From Echinometra lucunter (taxonomy: Eukaryota; Echinodermata; Echinoidea; Camarodonta; Echinometridae), in contig CM057153.1 in NCBI GenBank assembly GCA_029962745.1, positions 8,091,064-8,155,063 on the forward strand: DNA of 64,000 bases. Reading direction: 5' to 3'. The notes beneath the pieces are model-generated. The model ran no database searches, was not told where the DNA came from, and saw only the letters and a program-made list of their open reading frames with translations. The position numbers and the translations under genes are program-made. The stretch's first letter is position 1. Every line of letters begins with the position of its first letter. Shown here one piece after another: positions 1 through 37,463 of the stretch.

Positions 1-194
1 ATACCAAACTCCATTCACCTGTACAATAGCATGTCTCGTAGACCCCTTATAAACACGAACTAATTCTGGCCACTTGCAACCTGCGTACCTGAGCGGTACG
101 CTTTGGGTACGCCCCCCCCCCCCACATCCCGGGTCCTTCGCATCCTTCCGTCTGACCTTTGTCACTGCTAACATGTTTATCCCCACATTTCAGA

Positions 195-415
195 ATCTTC
201 TTCTCCTCTTCCTTTTCTTTTTCTTTTTCTTCCTCTTCTTCTTCTTCTTCTTCTTCTTCTCCTTCTTCTTCTTCTTCTTCTTCTTCTTCTTCTTCTTCTT
301 CTTCTCCTTCTTCTCCTTCTTTCTTTTTTTCTTTCCTTTTTTTTTCTTTTCTTTTCTTCCCCTTCTTCTTTCTTTTTTTTCTTTCCTTTTTTTTTTATTT
401 TCTTTTCTTCCCCCC
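195..415 (+). repeat. Pyrimidine (TTC)n microsatellite tract
   Basis: About 220 bases almost purely C and T, with a long TTC core. Poly-Ser and poly-Phe reading frames through it are artefacts. Confidence 0.95.
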
Positions 416-479
416 TCAATGCTGTAATTGGACGTATGTCATATTAACTTTCTGCGTTCCTATTTGCAATGTATAATCA

Positions 480-615
480 TGTATAATTCGCTGTTGGTTT
501 GATTTATTGTTTATTGTATTTATTTAAGACAGTTTCATCTTGTTAAATGATTTGATACCAGTGAAAAACAATTTTCCATGTAATATGGACAATAAATACT
601 CAATATCAATATCAA
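480..615 (+). mobile_element. Sense-strand retrotransposon 3' tail
   Basis: GGACAATAAATACTC followed by AATATC repeats at 600-615 is the end structure of 5'-truncated non-LTR elements. It lies just upstream of the EZH2 promoter. Confidence 0.55.
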
Positions 616-700
616 TTGGTTCCTTTCCTTATGCAGATCGAATATGGCGACTATCTGGCGCATGCGCATCAGTTGACGTGTAGATGCAATCAATCTTGCA
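612..700 (+). promoter_or_regulatory. Probable EZH2 promoter with NRF1-type palindrome
   Basis: The 10-base palindrome GCGCATGCGC at 658-667 matches the core of the NRF1 site typical of housekeeping promoters. An ATGGCGACT stretch at 643-651 resembles a YY1-type initiator-proximal motif. A splice acceptor at 1221-1222 just before the coding start implies a non-coding first exon upstream, which fits transcription starting here. The first-exon donor was not identified with certainty. Motifs are seen directly; promoter activity is inferred. Confidence 0.45.
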
Positions 701-1281
701 GATGTTTTTACGAAATTTCCGGTGAATCCGTGGAGAGTAATAGCGTTGGCGATTTTTTTTTTTTTTTTTTTACTCTCCAGGAGCCTCCAGGCTACTTTGG
801 TTACCAAATATCGGCACCAAAATGTCTAATGTCGTTGAATCAACAGAAAATTCAACTCACCAATCTGCACTGATGATGATGTTGGAAAACATAATTCCAG
901 AAATGCAGTACACAGTTTACTGTCAATTCTGCTAATGCAAGTACAAAATAACTTGATTAGAGTGCAGCAGCCTAGCAGGATCTAGGCCTAGAGTGACTGC
1001 TAGGAGAATCTTGAGTAGACCCATATAGGCCTAGGCCCTAAATCTCATCTGTAATACTAAATCATTAGAGTCCACTGTGGAAGTGCTTTAACTTAAAACT
1101 GAATTTTAATTTACATGTAGACCTAACTTGGTCATAGAATACCTTTGAACTTGAGTCATATTTTCAGTAAATTCAGTTTTATCTCCATTCATTAAGTAAT
1201 TTTGTCATTTTTTCCATATCAGGTTAATAGTCTACACGTATGTGAGGGAGCTTGTTTAGAGGTGAAGCGTAGAAGGTCATA

Positions 1282-25945
<24,664 letters not shown>

Positions 25946-27830
25946 GATCTCATACTAAACGTGCTTGAACCTAGCATTCCATGATAGCCATCATCAAGGT
26001 TTCTTGTTCTTCAGTCTGGCTTCTTGAAAGGAGAATATTTTAAGGTGTTGTAAATTATTCTTTTTCATGCTTGAGATGCGGAGAGATTAGGTTTATGTAT
26101 TGTAAAAATGTAAAGAGTTGTATTGGATTTTAATCGATGAAAGCGAAAGAGATGTAGGTCACCTCCACCTTCCAAGACTGTCATCATTAACCTTTGGCCT
26201 ACAGGAACTGGGTGATCCCTGTATTAAGCAATTCAGTAGTCAGTGGGTCACCCCTCAACGGCACCACAACTACTACCATCATCATCATCATCATCATATG
26301 TATCATCACCACTCGGACCACTGTACTGTTCTTTACCACAACCGTCGTAAGCCCCGCCCCCCCCCCCCCCCCAAAAAAAAAAAATTGTATTGGCTTAACC
26401 CATCCTACCCTAAAATATCATCGACCCTATGTTTTGTTTTGTTTTTTATTGCTGTCGATATCACATATGAGCATGCTGCCTTCGTAATGCCGTGCAGAAA
26501 ACCCTTCTTTCCTACCGTAAAATATGTGTTTTGAGCAGTTTCGGTGAGAGTTTAACCTATTTTTTGTGAGCACGCCCAATATCACTTGTTTGGGCGATAT
26601 CCTTGCTCAGTGAAACCTGTGCAGAGCGCATGCATGCTAGTGCACCTCAAGATGGCATCATACAGTATGGAGGTACTGTTCAGTGTTAATGTTTGCATGC
26701 ATTTGAATGTATATTTGTATTGGTGTGTACATATGTATGTATGTGTATAAATGGTGGTACCGTATATGAAGATTGCGAGGGGAAAAAAAGAGAAAAGAAA
26801 AAACCCTGCCCAATACAACCATTTGGGGGGGGGGAGGGGGGCCTAACCATCATCAAAACTACCACTATCACTACCATCATCATCAACACAACACTAACAA
26901 AAATGGTAGCAGTAGAAACATCATCATCAATGACAACAACATTAACGACTATGATGATGTCTACAATGCAATGCAACAACTACAACACCACCACCACCAT
27001 AATAATATTTCCAGTGTGTCATTCATTAGGTGATTTAAGCAAAATACTTATCTTAGATAGAGCCAGGGTTTCAAAACCATTTTTATTAAAGAGCTCTGCA
27101 TATAGATAGAATTTGTGATGATTTGAAAGAGCATTGTAACAGGTATTGAGAAATTAGGTCACGCAGTCATCTGTATGCGAGTTGTAAGTATTTAAGTCAT
27201 TCCAAATCCTACTTGGAATGCAGCATTGATGTGATTACTAGAAAGGCCTCTGCATATGGGAGAATGCATGCCTCCTGTCAACATCTTCTATGTACTGTTT
27301 AACATATATGAGGGCAATGACAACAAAAATCTTGTCCAGTGTTTTGGACATCTCGATTTCCAGTGACATGTTAACATAGTGAAATATTTCTATTTATAAA
27401 CTTAGATTTGTAGATTTCAAGAAGACATGTTCAAGTGAAGATTCAATGGAACTTTCTCTTTTCAACATTGAATGAATAGAGCTTTGCATGATTTTATTTT
27501 TCTGACATTCAAAATGACAGAGACTATTTTTCGAAATAAAGCTTCAAACTAGGTAGCAAATTTGAAACAACTGCCCATACTTACAAAAGTTCCACAATGT
27601 AAACTCTAATACTCTTCAAACATACATTAATGGAAATTTTGAAAGCTCAAGGTGATGATGGTCAATATATTTTTCTTACCTTATTGGATATGTTTTAGCA
27701 GTTCAAACCCAACGGATATGATAGCAGTGCCTTATTACATGATCACTGACCAGACATATGACATCTAAATTTTTATATTCAAATAATGTTCTGTATATGT
27801 ATTTTTATATGCAATTGTTCTGAATTTACG

Positions 27831-28170
27831 TCATTCATATTAAACTCTGTTAAGAAGCTATTATGGGTTGAAATCAGTTCTGGTGCACCTGAGGTGTGTT
27901 GTGAAATATTTGTCAAAGATGGAAAAAATATGATGATTTGTTATATCATAGTTACATCAGCAGGGCTATTAACAGACCAAACAAAATAATTATTATTATG
28001 TCATTCATATTAAACTCTGTTAAGAAGCTATTATGGGTTGCAATCAGTTCTGGTGCACCTGAGGTGTGTTGTGAAATATTTGTAAAAGGTGGAAAAAATA
28101 TGATGATCTGTTATATCATAGTAACATCAGCAGTGCTATTAACAGACCAAACAAAAGAATTATTATTACA
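27831..28170. repeat. 170-bp tandem duplication
   Basis: TCATTCATATTAAACTCTGT at 27831 recurs at 28001, and the copies run in parallel with few differences through ATTATTATT ends. The high similarity suggests recent duplication. Confidence 0.9.
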
Positions 28171-28478
28171 CTGAATGGCCAAGAATCAAGTCATTTTGGA
28201 CCTGGTTAGGAGTCATTTTAGTGATCTCTGGAAAAATACAGTGGTGCGAAAGAACGCATCCGGACCGCAAAATGCAAAAATTAAAAAATCAAAATGTCTA
28301 TTGTAAAGAAATTTCAGCCAATATTATTCCACAGCAAGATTGTATATTCATTTACAAGGTCTACATGCTTTCCATATAATTATAAATGTGTGTTTGAAAA
28401 TACAGATTTTCACTAATTTTCTATTTTGTGTTCTGGACGCGTCTTTTCACATAGCAGTGTTTTCCTAAGACACCTCAA

Positions 28479-28851
28479 GCCTGCCGCACACTACATGATC
28501 TGACTGTGACCTGATTTTCGAACAAATGGCATCTTGCATTAAAACAAAAGTTTAAACAAGTAAAATTATCTTATTTGAAGTTCGAAATAATGATAGGAAT
28601 AATAAACTCGAAATTTTGGTTAAGTGCAAGCCTTTTGGTCAAGTAAGGGCCAAATCGTAGCTGATCGCAAGGTAGCTATGACGTCATTACAATTCGGAGT
28701 AAAGTCTGCTTTTATTCCTACAGGGAATCTTGCATTAGCCCAGAATTTGGATATTGGTATTCACATGCCTGTATGGAACTTTGATCATTAAGATCTTACA
28801 TGTTTGAATGTTCAATCAGATCGCAGTCGGATCGTGCAATGTGAGCCGAGC
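28479..28851. mobile_element. Degenerate MITE
   Basis: Left end GCCTGCCGCACACTACATGA and right end (inverted) GCTCGGCTCACATTGCACGA pair imperfectly and continue into TCTGACTG/TCCGACTG. No clear target duplication was found. Confidence 0.45.
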
Positions 28852-29825
28852 ATTGGTGTAGTTGATGCACTTATTTAACTTTGCAGAAGACAAATGAACC
28901 CTAATCCTTCTGTGAGACATACCTCCTACGTGTTATTAAGTTGTCAGACAATCTTAAGATTTTAATGGTTTATGGCAAGGTTTTTACATTGCAAATTCAG
29001 TCATCCTGAGTTCATTACAAAAAGGGATTTTCACCCACACACTGTTTGATCCATTTGATTTGAATCATGAAAAATTCAAGTACACTAGCACATAATTTAT
29101 ATCACAGTTGAATGTCAGTGGTGCCAATTTGTGTTTGGTTTAATGATTTCTGAACATGCTTAACTTTCTTATATACGTTTGGTTTACCTCGTCTGAAACT
29201 ATCATCTCTCTTTACCCGTTGAGCATGATTTGATTTGATATAACACACATTTTCCGTAGCCCTGTTGCCCGAGTTATCTCAGGCTTGGTGTTCAACCAGT
29301 GAAATTCATTTTTTTTCTACTTATATCTACAGCAACATATCTTTGCATTGAGATTATGGTTACCACTTAGCTTTCTTGAAACCTTTACTGAAACTTTCGA
29401 TATTTTGTCCATGAATTCACTCTATGATCTGAGAATTTGTACTTTTGTATCAAGTGCCTTATTGGAAATTCAGATTGTATTTTTTATGTAAGCTGAATTT
29501 TTCAACTCGTGAAAATTTTCATTTGCTTTTGTATTTATTACTTGTTACAGTGATGACAGTGCAAGGGATTATATCAATGTAATTTTTTAAATAAATGTCT
29601 GACAGTGATGGATATATGCCCTGCAAGTGTACTTTTGTTGTAAAATTTTGTTGGCAATTCTGGGAGGGGTTCATATTGTTCGTGAAATGTAATTTTGTAC
29701 AGTCAAGTGTAAACTCAGGTTTTGCTCTCTTTTGTAAAAACATTGTGCATCTATCCTATCCAGAATACTTGAGCATAAACTTGTTTCAAAATTTTCTTGG
29801 ATTTTGCCAGTCAGATGTATAGTGA

Positions 29826-30030
29826 TGAGGAGGTGCAGTCGCTCAGTGGTAGAGCAGTGGTCTCATAATCGGAGTACCCTGGCTCAAAACCAAGTTGATG
29901 CGCTAATGCCCTTTGGGAAGGTATTAATCCTTATTACCAAGCCCTTCGGAGGGGACTTAATGCTGTCGGTCCCCTGGTTGCTTACTAACAAGCATACACA
30001 TGCTTTCTTAGCAGTCAGGTAAAACTAACC
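29826..30030 (+). mobile_element. tRNA-derived SINE, third copy
   Basis: Shares the GAGCAGTGGTCTCATAATC head and the GGGAAGGTATTAATCC and GAGGGGACTTAATGCTGTCG body with the intron-16 SINEs, but is more diverged. It ends in TAGCAGTCAGGTAAAACTAACC. Confidence 0.65.
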
Positions 30031-31943
30031 AACCATTTAACCATTTAGAGTCCATCTTAAAGACCCTATCTTAGATATGAAAAGAGATGATTGATTTAAG
30101 TCAAACAGAATCTTACATTTCAGCAGAAATTATGGAATGACATTCTAAGATTCAAAGGTTTACACTCTCGAAAACTTGAACCTAATCCTGTGTAAATTTG
30201 GTTTATGAACAAACTTTGTTCCTGGATTGTTTAACTCGTTGCTGACTGGGTTTAAGCCAACCATGTGGTTCAACTTGTTTAGTTAAAGAAAACAGTGTTC
30301 ACCACTCCTAATTTCAATCGCTTTACATGATACTTACATATACATGGTTCAAAAACTAGAAATTTACAATTGACCTGTGCACATTTCAATATCTTCAGTC
30401 ATTCATGTAAAGCCACTGCACTATTTATGGCTGATCTGTCTGGGATTCAATTTTAGAAACATTTGTTTTAGCATTTTATATGAACATTCAAGTATGTTTA
30501 AGACCTAATGATCAAAGTTCTGAATATTTGTTGAACACTGAAATAAAAGTTCCTGGCTTTTGGCGAGTCTCCTTGTAGAAGAAGAAGCAAAATCAATTCC
30601 AAATTTTAGTGACGTCATAGTAGTCTCGGGATTGTCTATGATTGCAACCCGATCAGGCTATGATTCCTACTAAAAGGCTTACAATGAGCCCAGTTTGGAC
30701 ATTACCATTCCTTTCATTAATCAGAAACTTAATTTGGATACTTTTACTTGTTTTCATTTTCAAACTTATGCAAAATGCAATTTCTTCCAAATTGGGTCAC
30801 AGTTAATTCATTTAATGTGTGGTGGCCTTTACCTTTTTTCTTTTTTCTTTTTTGTATTCTTGATTATATTTGATCATTAGATTTTTTATCAGTTATATGT
30901 CATTTTGGGTAACATTTTATTTTGAAATTGATGTTTGCAAGAATTTCCTCACCCTTGTACACAGTATTTTTTACTTCATGAATTTGGGTCTGGCTGAATA
31001 TATTCAACTATTCTTGTATATTTGTTTTTTAGTACATGTTAAAAAAAATTATGGCTCCTTGATATACAATATCAAATAGAAATTTTGTGAGAGTGAAAAG
31101 TGAAGTAGAAGTAATTTTGAGAAGCTCAGTGTTTTGTATTGAAATTTCAAGAAACTGAAAAGGTTTTTTTCAAAATTAAAGTGATATTCTACTTTTGTTA
31201 ACCAACAACACTGACCATTTGTGTTTATCTTGTTTGACTTTAACAAATGGAAGTGAGTGGGAGGCAGGTACGTGCTTGCATGTGTCAGGTTGATTAAGAG
31301 CCAAGATTCCAGCCAAGAATATCAAAGGAGAAACATGCCAGGACACCAGTCAGGTTGAATTTGTGAAACCTTATGAAATTGCACTTAACCTAGTAAGTAG
31401 TTAATTTCATTATGTAGGATTCAGAAACAAACAAACAAAAAAAGATACATACGGGGGCACCGGTCTGTTTGAATTTGTGAAACTTTGTGGAATTGCACTT
31501 AACCAGTAAGTAGTTATTTGCATTACCCAGGATTCAGAAACCAAACAAATCGTATTCAGTTGCAGACTTTGTAGCATGGGAATAGGCAGCATACATGTAA
31601 AGACATGAAATTTCAAGTTCAAAAGAAAACTTAATAACACTCGTGTTCAGATCTTTTCTTAGATTTATTTGAAATTGATGAGATATATTTGAACCTGATA
31701 AGACTTATAACTCCTTTAATGTTTACAACATCTTATTAAATAATCCATGACATTGACATAATACCGCTTTGCCTTTTCTTTTCAAACTCAAACAATATTA
31801 CATATTTTGTTTTGTTATTAAGACAGGCCACATCCTTCATTTTCGTGCAGAACTATGTACATGTGTACATCTATATCTGCAACAGATCTCTTTATTTCAT
31901 TTTGGATTTATTCTTTATTTTTTCTTCTGTTGTCACATCTTAA

Positions 31944-32351
31944 CCCATTCGTGACATAGGTCCACATTTTGTGGTTTGGCCCAATATCTTTTGATGCAAA
32001 GCCCTAAATATCATACCAAATACATGAGCAGAAAGAGCAAAAAATTCTACACAAACTGTGCCCATTTTGGTTGCATCAATATTCATTGTTTGATGCTGAA
32101 ATTTTTTTAAAGGAAAATAAGCATTAAAATCCTTAAATTAGCAATGTGATAGAAAGTTTAAAATCACCGTTTTTCCCTGCAAATTGGCAACTTTTTGACT
32201 TCACATCATAAATTCTGTCAATTTATATTCATTACAGATACATGACGTTTTATAAGAAAAATGTAGCAATGAAATAAAAATGTTGGTGTTGCCAATTTGA
32301 AGAATAAAAGCTGATCAAATTAGACTCTAAATAATTCCTGTCATGAATGGG
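31944..32351. mobile_element. TTAA-flanked piggyBac-type MITE
   Basis: TTAA at 31940-31943 and 32352-32355 flanks ends CCCATTCGTGACA and, inverted, CCCATTCATGACA. No coding capacity. Confidence 0.75.
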
Positions 32352-32459
32352 TTAATATTGACAATCACTGTATCAAGCTCTATCTCTCTACCGACATTAC
32401 CGGGTGTCTTATATGTAGGTTGATACGTTTGTATGAGCTGCTTATAGCATTGATACAGC

Positions 32460-33007
32460 CAGTGGCGGCACCAAGGGGGGGCATGGGGGGGGCATTTGCC
32501 CCCCCACTCAGAAGCTTTGCCCCCCCCCCCCCAGTTGCCCCCCCCCCAGAAATTTTGAGGACTGAAAAGAAAAATTATACTGTAATTTGTAAATAAGTAG
32601 ATGTTGTCATAAACATTATATTCAAGCTGTGAAGTGCTCTAAAATACCATTTTTTGCTCTTCAAAACTTCGATTGAAAACAAAAAAGTGGTTATTTTTGG
32701 CTCGCTTGCTTCGCTCGCTCGTCATATTTTAAAATTGCTTTTCTAAAATGCAATTAAAACCAAGAAAAGTAGCCATTTTTGGCTCACTCGCTTCGCTCGC
32801 TCGTCATATTTCAGAATATTTATTCGAAAATGCGATTAAAAACCAAAAAAGCGGTTATTTTTTGTTCACTCGCTCACAAAATTGATATTAAAATGTGTGT
32901 AGGAGGACGCAAAAAAAAAAATTGACTGCCCAGCCCTGCCCCCCCCCCACCATTTTCTTTTGCCCTCCATTTGCACCCCCACTTTAACAATCCTGGTGCC
33001 GCCACTG
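32460..33007. mobile_element. hAT-like MITE with 8-bp target duplication
   Basis: GATACAGC (32452-32459) and GATATAGC (33008-33015) match at 7 of 8 bases. Ends CAGTGGCGGCACCA and TGGTGCCGCCACTG are perfect inverted repeats. The interior has units of about 80 bp with GCTTCGCTCGCTCGTCATAT. Confidence 0.82.
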
Positions 33008-33399
33008 GATATAGCATACCGATTATAAGAATTTCCTCAGTAGATATGATACAGGTTTGACATGTCACTCAGCATGGTATGTCAATTTCCATATTTCTTA
33101 AATTAATCTTATGGCTTTTCAACCCGCGTGTTCATTAAATACTCTCCGATGCAATTAACATGCACACATCCATTACTGATACTGGTAATCATAATTTTCA
33201 AGGTTTTACCACACAGTGTCTTATAAGCCTTCTTCATAATTATTCATTTGTCATTACTATATTAACCACAGACATATAATAAATTTACTAGACGAAAAGC
33301 AGCACGCGCTTATATCATTACGCGAATGGCATTAGGCCCCGCCTCTTTCGGATCATTTGAAGGTCGACTTAAGCACCCGTTTTTGTTGCATTATTCATA

Positions 33400-33897
33400 T
33401 CTATGCTTCACTTCAGTTCTAAATGGACAAGTTGATTCGATTTGTACATAATTGCATCATAGTAAATACAATAATCATACGACAGTCACGATTTTATAGC
33501 AGGCAATGTTTAATGTGTATTATCATTTCAAGTAATTTGTTTACTGGTTTTTTTTTTTATTTATTGTTTGGATTTAATGTAGATAAGTTAGTTTGTGCCA
33601 GATGTATACTAAAATTTTCGGACCTAGTGAGAATAATATTTTGTTTAATTTTTTTGAATGACTACCTATTAATTCATTAATTCATTTATTTATTCATTTA
33701 TTTATTTATTTCATTTTTTTTCTTCATATATTTATTTAATTATAGTTGTTAGTGAATCTAAATTCGTGTAAAATCTATATATGAATATGTAAATATTCAA
33801 ATTATTGTACTTATTCTAAATGTAAACTTATGATTTTCTCCAATACCCATTTCGGGAGACACGAGGAAATAAAAATCACATTGTCATTGTCATTGAT
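33400..33897 (+). mobile_element. Probable sense-strand non-LTR retrotransposon 3' end
   Basis: AT-rich sequence ends in TTCGGGAGACACGAGGAAATAAAAATCAC followed by a (ATTGTC)n tail at 33879-33895. This is the end structure of 5'-truncated non-LTR elements. The 5' limit is uncertain. Confidence 0.5.
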
Positions 33898-34384
33898 TTA
33901 ATGCGCACTGATTGTGCATCATTACGCATGTTTTTAGCTGATGGGCGTAATGTTTTAAAACATACACAAACGCACGCGACTCTGGAATCATCTTACAAAA
34001 TGAATTATTCATTTTTGCTCATAAATATTGATGGTGCTTAGGTCGGCTTTCTAATGGATCTGGACAAAATGGCGGAGCTCTAGGGGCCTGATATTAACCT
34101 ACATGTACATCCTTCAAAGCCACCCCCCCCCCCCTCTCCCTCTCTCTCTCTCTCTCTCTCATTTGGCCTTTCCCTTCATCTCATCTATTGCATTCATATT
34201 TTATTGATTTAGTTTGTGGGGAAAAATCTAGAAATCAGCCAAGAAAGAGACTGTAAATCATTATTTCGTAACATAACAATTTGAATATATTGATTAATGC
34301 AAATGACGTGACCCCATAGATTGGCATTATTTGCTTTGCAGTATATTATGAGTGCGTTTGTTTCCTCTTCTTCACTTTCTTCTC

Positions 34385-34506
34385 CTTCTTCTTCTTCTTC
34401 TTCTTCTTCTTCTTCTTCTTCTTCTTCTTCTTCTTCTTCTTCTTCTTCTTCTTCTTCTTCTTCTTCTTCTTCTTCTTCTTCTTCTTCTTCTTCTTCTTCT
34501 TCTTCT
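34385..34506 (+). repeat. (TTC)n microsatellite, about 40 units
   Basis: An uninterrupted TTC repeat. An apparent poly-Ser reading frame through it is not a gene. Confidence 0.95.
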
Positions 34507-35140
34507 CACAGTAAATTAAATGCTGACCATAAACATCATCACCACGGGGAAACGCTATTCACTTCACCGCCTCAATGCGTTCTCACTTATCTTTAATGAT
34601 GATCAAAATATCAAAAAATGAGCAAGAAATTTTGAGATTTTGACAATGAAACCACTACAGTGTTCTGTGCATGGATTTACAGTCGTGTTTTGATAACCGC
34701 TTGTTTCATACTACTTCCTCCTATCTCTTTTAGTGCTTTATAACTGCTGAAATTAATCACAGGCTGACATTACAAATTTTACAATAACGAATCGGAACAT
34801 CACGTATGATATCTTATGATTAATCCCTGATTATTAACAGACTACTTTCCACACTACACTACGAGACAATATCTTTCAAACCTAAGTGAATCCTCACTTT
34901 TGATGCTAAAAACTATGACCGAGAGCAGCACGTTATACAAACTTTCCATAATCATAGGCCATTTTGTTTTTAAAAATTACCCGACTCTCCGGGGTTTTAA
35001 TCAAACAGTAGGTACGTAGCACACTAATACCAACACCATAAAAACTTTAACAAAAACAAATCTAAACAAAACACTATGAAAGTTTGCTATACCGGTCATG
35101 ATGAATCGTATATACATGTATGATAAACCTACATGCGTGA

Positions 35141-36184
35141 TTACAAACCTGCAGATAAAGATGGCAAGTTTGTGCCATTTGTATCCAAGGATTCTGAAAC
35201 TTCCACCTTTTGTTCGAACAGAGGACCGAGTCTTGACCGAGTTCCGACGCAGAGATCCTTGATTGCTTCTCGGAAATGTGCATTCATCGCGATGTAGACT
35301 AGTGGATTCATGCACGAATTGAAGAAAGCCAGAACGGTGAGGGCGCGATGCAGGGTGCTGTTGATGTAGGTGAAAGGAATCAAGCCAATGGTGACACCGA
35401 AAAAGGCGATTTGATTTGGTGCCCAACAGATGACATAGATAATGATAACAATGAGCATCATCTTTATGATACGAGATCGAGCTGCAAGGAGACCAGAGGA
35501 ACGCACTCCTTCATCTTTGTTAGCTGTAAAACGCTTAGATTCCTTATAGAGCTTCCGAGCGACCAAGGACTGGGTGACCAACATAATAAGGGTCGGAAAC
35601 ACAAGGCGCAGGAGGAAGGTATAGGCACCAAATGCTAGCTGCGCTTCGGGAGATACGAAGTTGAAAATGCAGCTTCCAGTTGCACCGGCGATGGTGAAGA
35701 CAAACACACCTGGGAAACACATGAGGATGGCAATCAACCATGTCAAGAAGATGCAGAGGATGACACGCCCTCTGCTCACCAAGCGGTTAAACGCTAGTGG
35801 ATAGACGATGGCAAAGTAACGATCCACAGAGATGGTGACCAAGGTGTAAGTTGAAGCCGTAATGGCCATCCACATGAGGAGCTGGGAGTCGATGAGTCGA
35901 CAGTAGATCTCACCCCACCATGTCTCAGGGGCCGTCTTAAGATCAGGAATCGGAACGAGCAGGATGGATGTCAGAACATCAGCTACGGCGAGGCTTTGAA
36001 TTAAGATGTCTGTGCGTCGACTCTGAGATCGGCGTTGGAACATCACGACGAACACCAATAAATTCCCGAGGATGCCAACGATTGCGACAACGAGTTGGAC
36101 AATGAGTGACCATGTCCATTCGAGTGTCTTCCAGGACCAGACAGCATCAGGGATATTCGTTGTAGTTGTCTCTAGATCGGCCAT
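35141..36184 (-). CDS. Rhodopsin-class G-protein-coupled receptor, intronless
   Basis: A single open frame of 347 residues encoding a seven-helix plasma-membrane receptor. TM1 is about 26-49 with GN (40-41). TM2 is about 59-80 with the conserved Asp69 in LAVAD. Cys95 and Cys172 can form the extracellular disulfide. TM3 ends in DRY (121-123). TM4 is about 141-164, TM5 about 184-208, and TM6 about 238-262 with CWAP (253-256). TM7 is about 275-300 with NPLVY (293-297), followed by a helix-8-like HFREAIKDL and a likely palmitoylated Cys312. The extracellular N-terminus is short and lacks a signal peptide, as is usual in class A. The pattern is that of peptide-type receptors, but the ligand cannot be told. 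The ATG lies in a good AACAATGG context. Single-exon receptor genes of this kind are commonly expanded in echinoderms. Confidence 0.93.
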   Translation of the reverse strand: MADLETTTTNIPDAVWSWKTLEWTWSLIVQLVVAIVGILGNLLVFVVMFQRRSQSRRTDILIQSLAVADVLTSILLVPIPDLKTAPETWWGEIYCRLIDSQLLMWMAITASTYTLVTISVDRYFAIVYPLAFNRLVSRGRVILCIFLTWLIAILMCFPGVFVFTIAGATGSCIFNFVSPEAQLAFGAYTFLLRLVFPTLIMLVTQSLVARKLYKESKRFTANKDEGVRSSGLLAARSRIIKMMLIVIIIYVICWAPNQIAFFGVTIGLIPFTYINSTLHRALTVLAFFNSCMNPLVYIAMNAHFREAIKDLCVGTRSRLGPLFEQKVEVSESLDTNGTNLPSLSAGL

Positions 36185-37315
36185 TGTTTACTGCCAAAAG
36201 AACACGGGACGGTGCAATAAATTGTTGACTATACTGTATGGCTACTGTGAAAATTTCGTTTAATAATAATTGTCATTCGGCACAAAATAAGACACCTGTT
36301 CTTGGGTTTGCTTGAGTTTGGCGTAGGCCTATGCTGCGCTTTTGTTTGTCAAGTTTGGATGTCCGGAGTGAAAGATTAGTGTTGGTCCTCTTCATGACAT
36401 TGCATAGCAAGGTGATTAACTAAACAGCTGTATGTTTTTGCTCGTTGCCCTTTAGTTCGGAAGTCTTACAATATCAGTGACAATTATGAATCACAGAGAT
36501 ACCGCTAGACTGATCTGCTGGTGATGGAAGTGCGTCTCTGTTAAATACTTCTAGAGTTTTAATGACTCCGATGACTCCGGGCCACGGTCACTATGGCTGC
36601 TTGGAGCAGCAGTGATCTGCAAAATAAAGTAGAAGGTACACTATGAATATAATCTCAACATAGGGTATTTTGTAGTATAACTTTGGCCGGAAGGCTGGAA
36701 TTATACTACAAAAACAACAGTTATACTTGAAAAAACAAAAGAACATTCTACGTTTCGAATTCTGTCTGCTTTCAGAAAACATTAAAAAAAAAAAAGGACA
36801 TCCATTTACAGAAATAGTGAATGCGAGGTTATTTCTTTATATGAATTATTCTAAAACTGTCATAGATTCATCTCTTATTTTTGTCTATACTGTTTATGAA
36901 AAGAAAATATCAGGGTTACCTGTCAATATTTGAAACGTCTAGCCACCTAATGGTTCATAATGGTCTTTTCATTGTCATCGTCTGGATCTATACCTCTTTT
37001 TATCTCTACTGATACAAGACATAGCCCTTGACAGCCATGAATTGAATAGGGAAAACAAGAGACAGGGAAAGGGAAGGAGAGATGGGGGGAGAGAGAGAGA
37101 TGGAGGAGAGAGAGAAAGAGAAAGAGAGAGAGGGGGAGGAGAAAAAGTTAGAAGGATGAGGAGACATTAAGAAAAATTAAACACCGTCTTAGATTGGGGT
37201 TTAATAATTTAAGCCGCCCGGGAAAAATAACATTGAAAACAAAAACAATACAAAACTAAATTCCTCTTCCATTTTCTTTTTGACCAGGCCTACGGTGGCG
37301 GAGCCAGATAATCTG

Positions 37316-37463
37316 GGCCCCGTCTTACAAAGAGTTGCGATGGATTCAAATCGATCGCAACTTTGAGATTGATCTTAACACCCATCTCTTAAGTACAGAG
37401 TTGAGATCAATCTCACAGTTGCGATCGATTTGAATCAATCGCAACTCTTTGTAAGACGGGGCC
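37316..37463. mobile_element. 148-bp palindromic MITE with CTG target duplication
   Basis: CTG at 37313-37315 and 37464-37466 flanks ends GGCCCCGTCTTACAAAGAGT and its reverse complement. The whole element can fold into one hairpin. A CWG duplication fits PIF/Harbinger-type insertion. Confidence 0.85.

Larger units (their letters stand above)
25946..35140. other. Intergenic interval between EZH2 and the GPCR gene
   Basis: The EZH2 3' UTR occupies an undetermined first part. No further protein gene is recognisable. Contents are CAT and ATC microsatellites (26278-26300, 26860-26940), a 170-bp tandem duplication (27831-28170), several MITEs, one SINE (29826-30030), retrotransposon tails and a 120-base TTC microsatellite. 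Confidence 0.7.

Noticed and set aside
74..476. Poly-Phe/poly-Ser frames and a poly-Arg antisense frame
   Set aside because: All arise from the CT-rich microsatellite at 195-415.
34066..34078. YY1-like AAAATGGCGGAG as a second promoter
   Set aside because: Single short motif with no gene start beside it; it lies downstream of the receptor.
34321..34596. 91-residue poly-Ser reading frame
   Set aside because: It is a translation of a pure TTC microsatellite.
35001..35741. Other minus- and plus-strand frames over the receptor
   Set aside because: Shadows of the 347-residue receptor frame.
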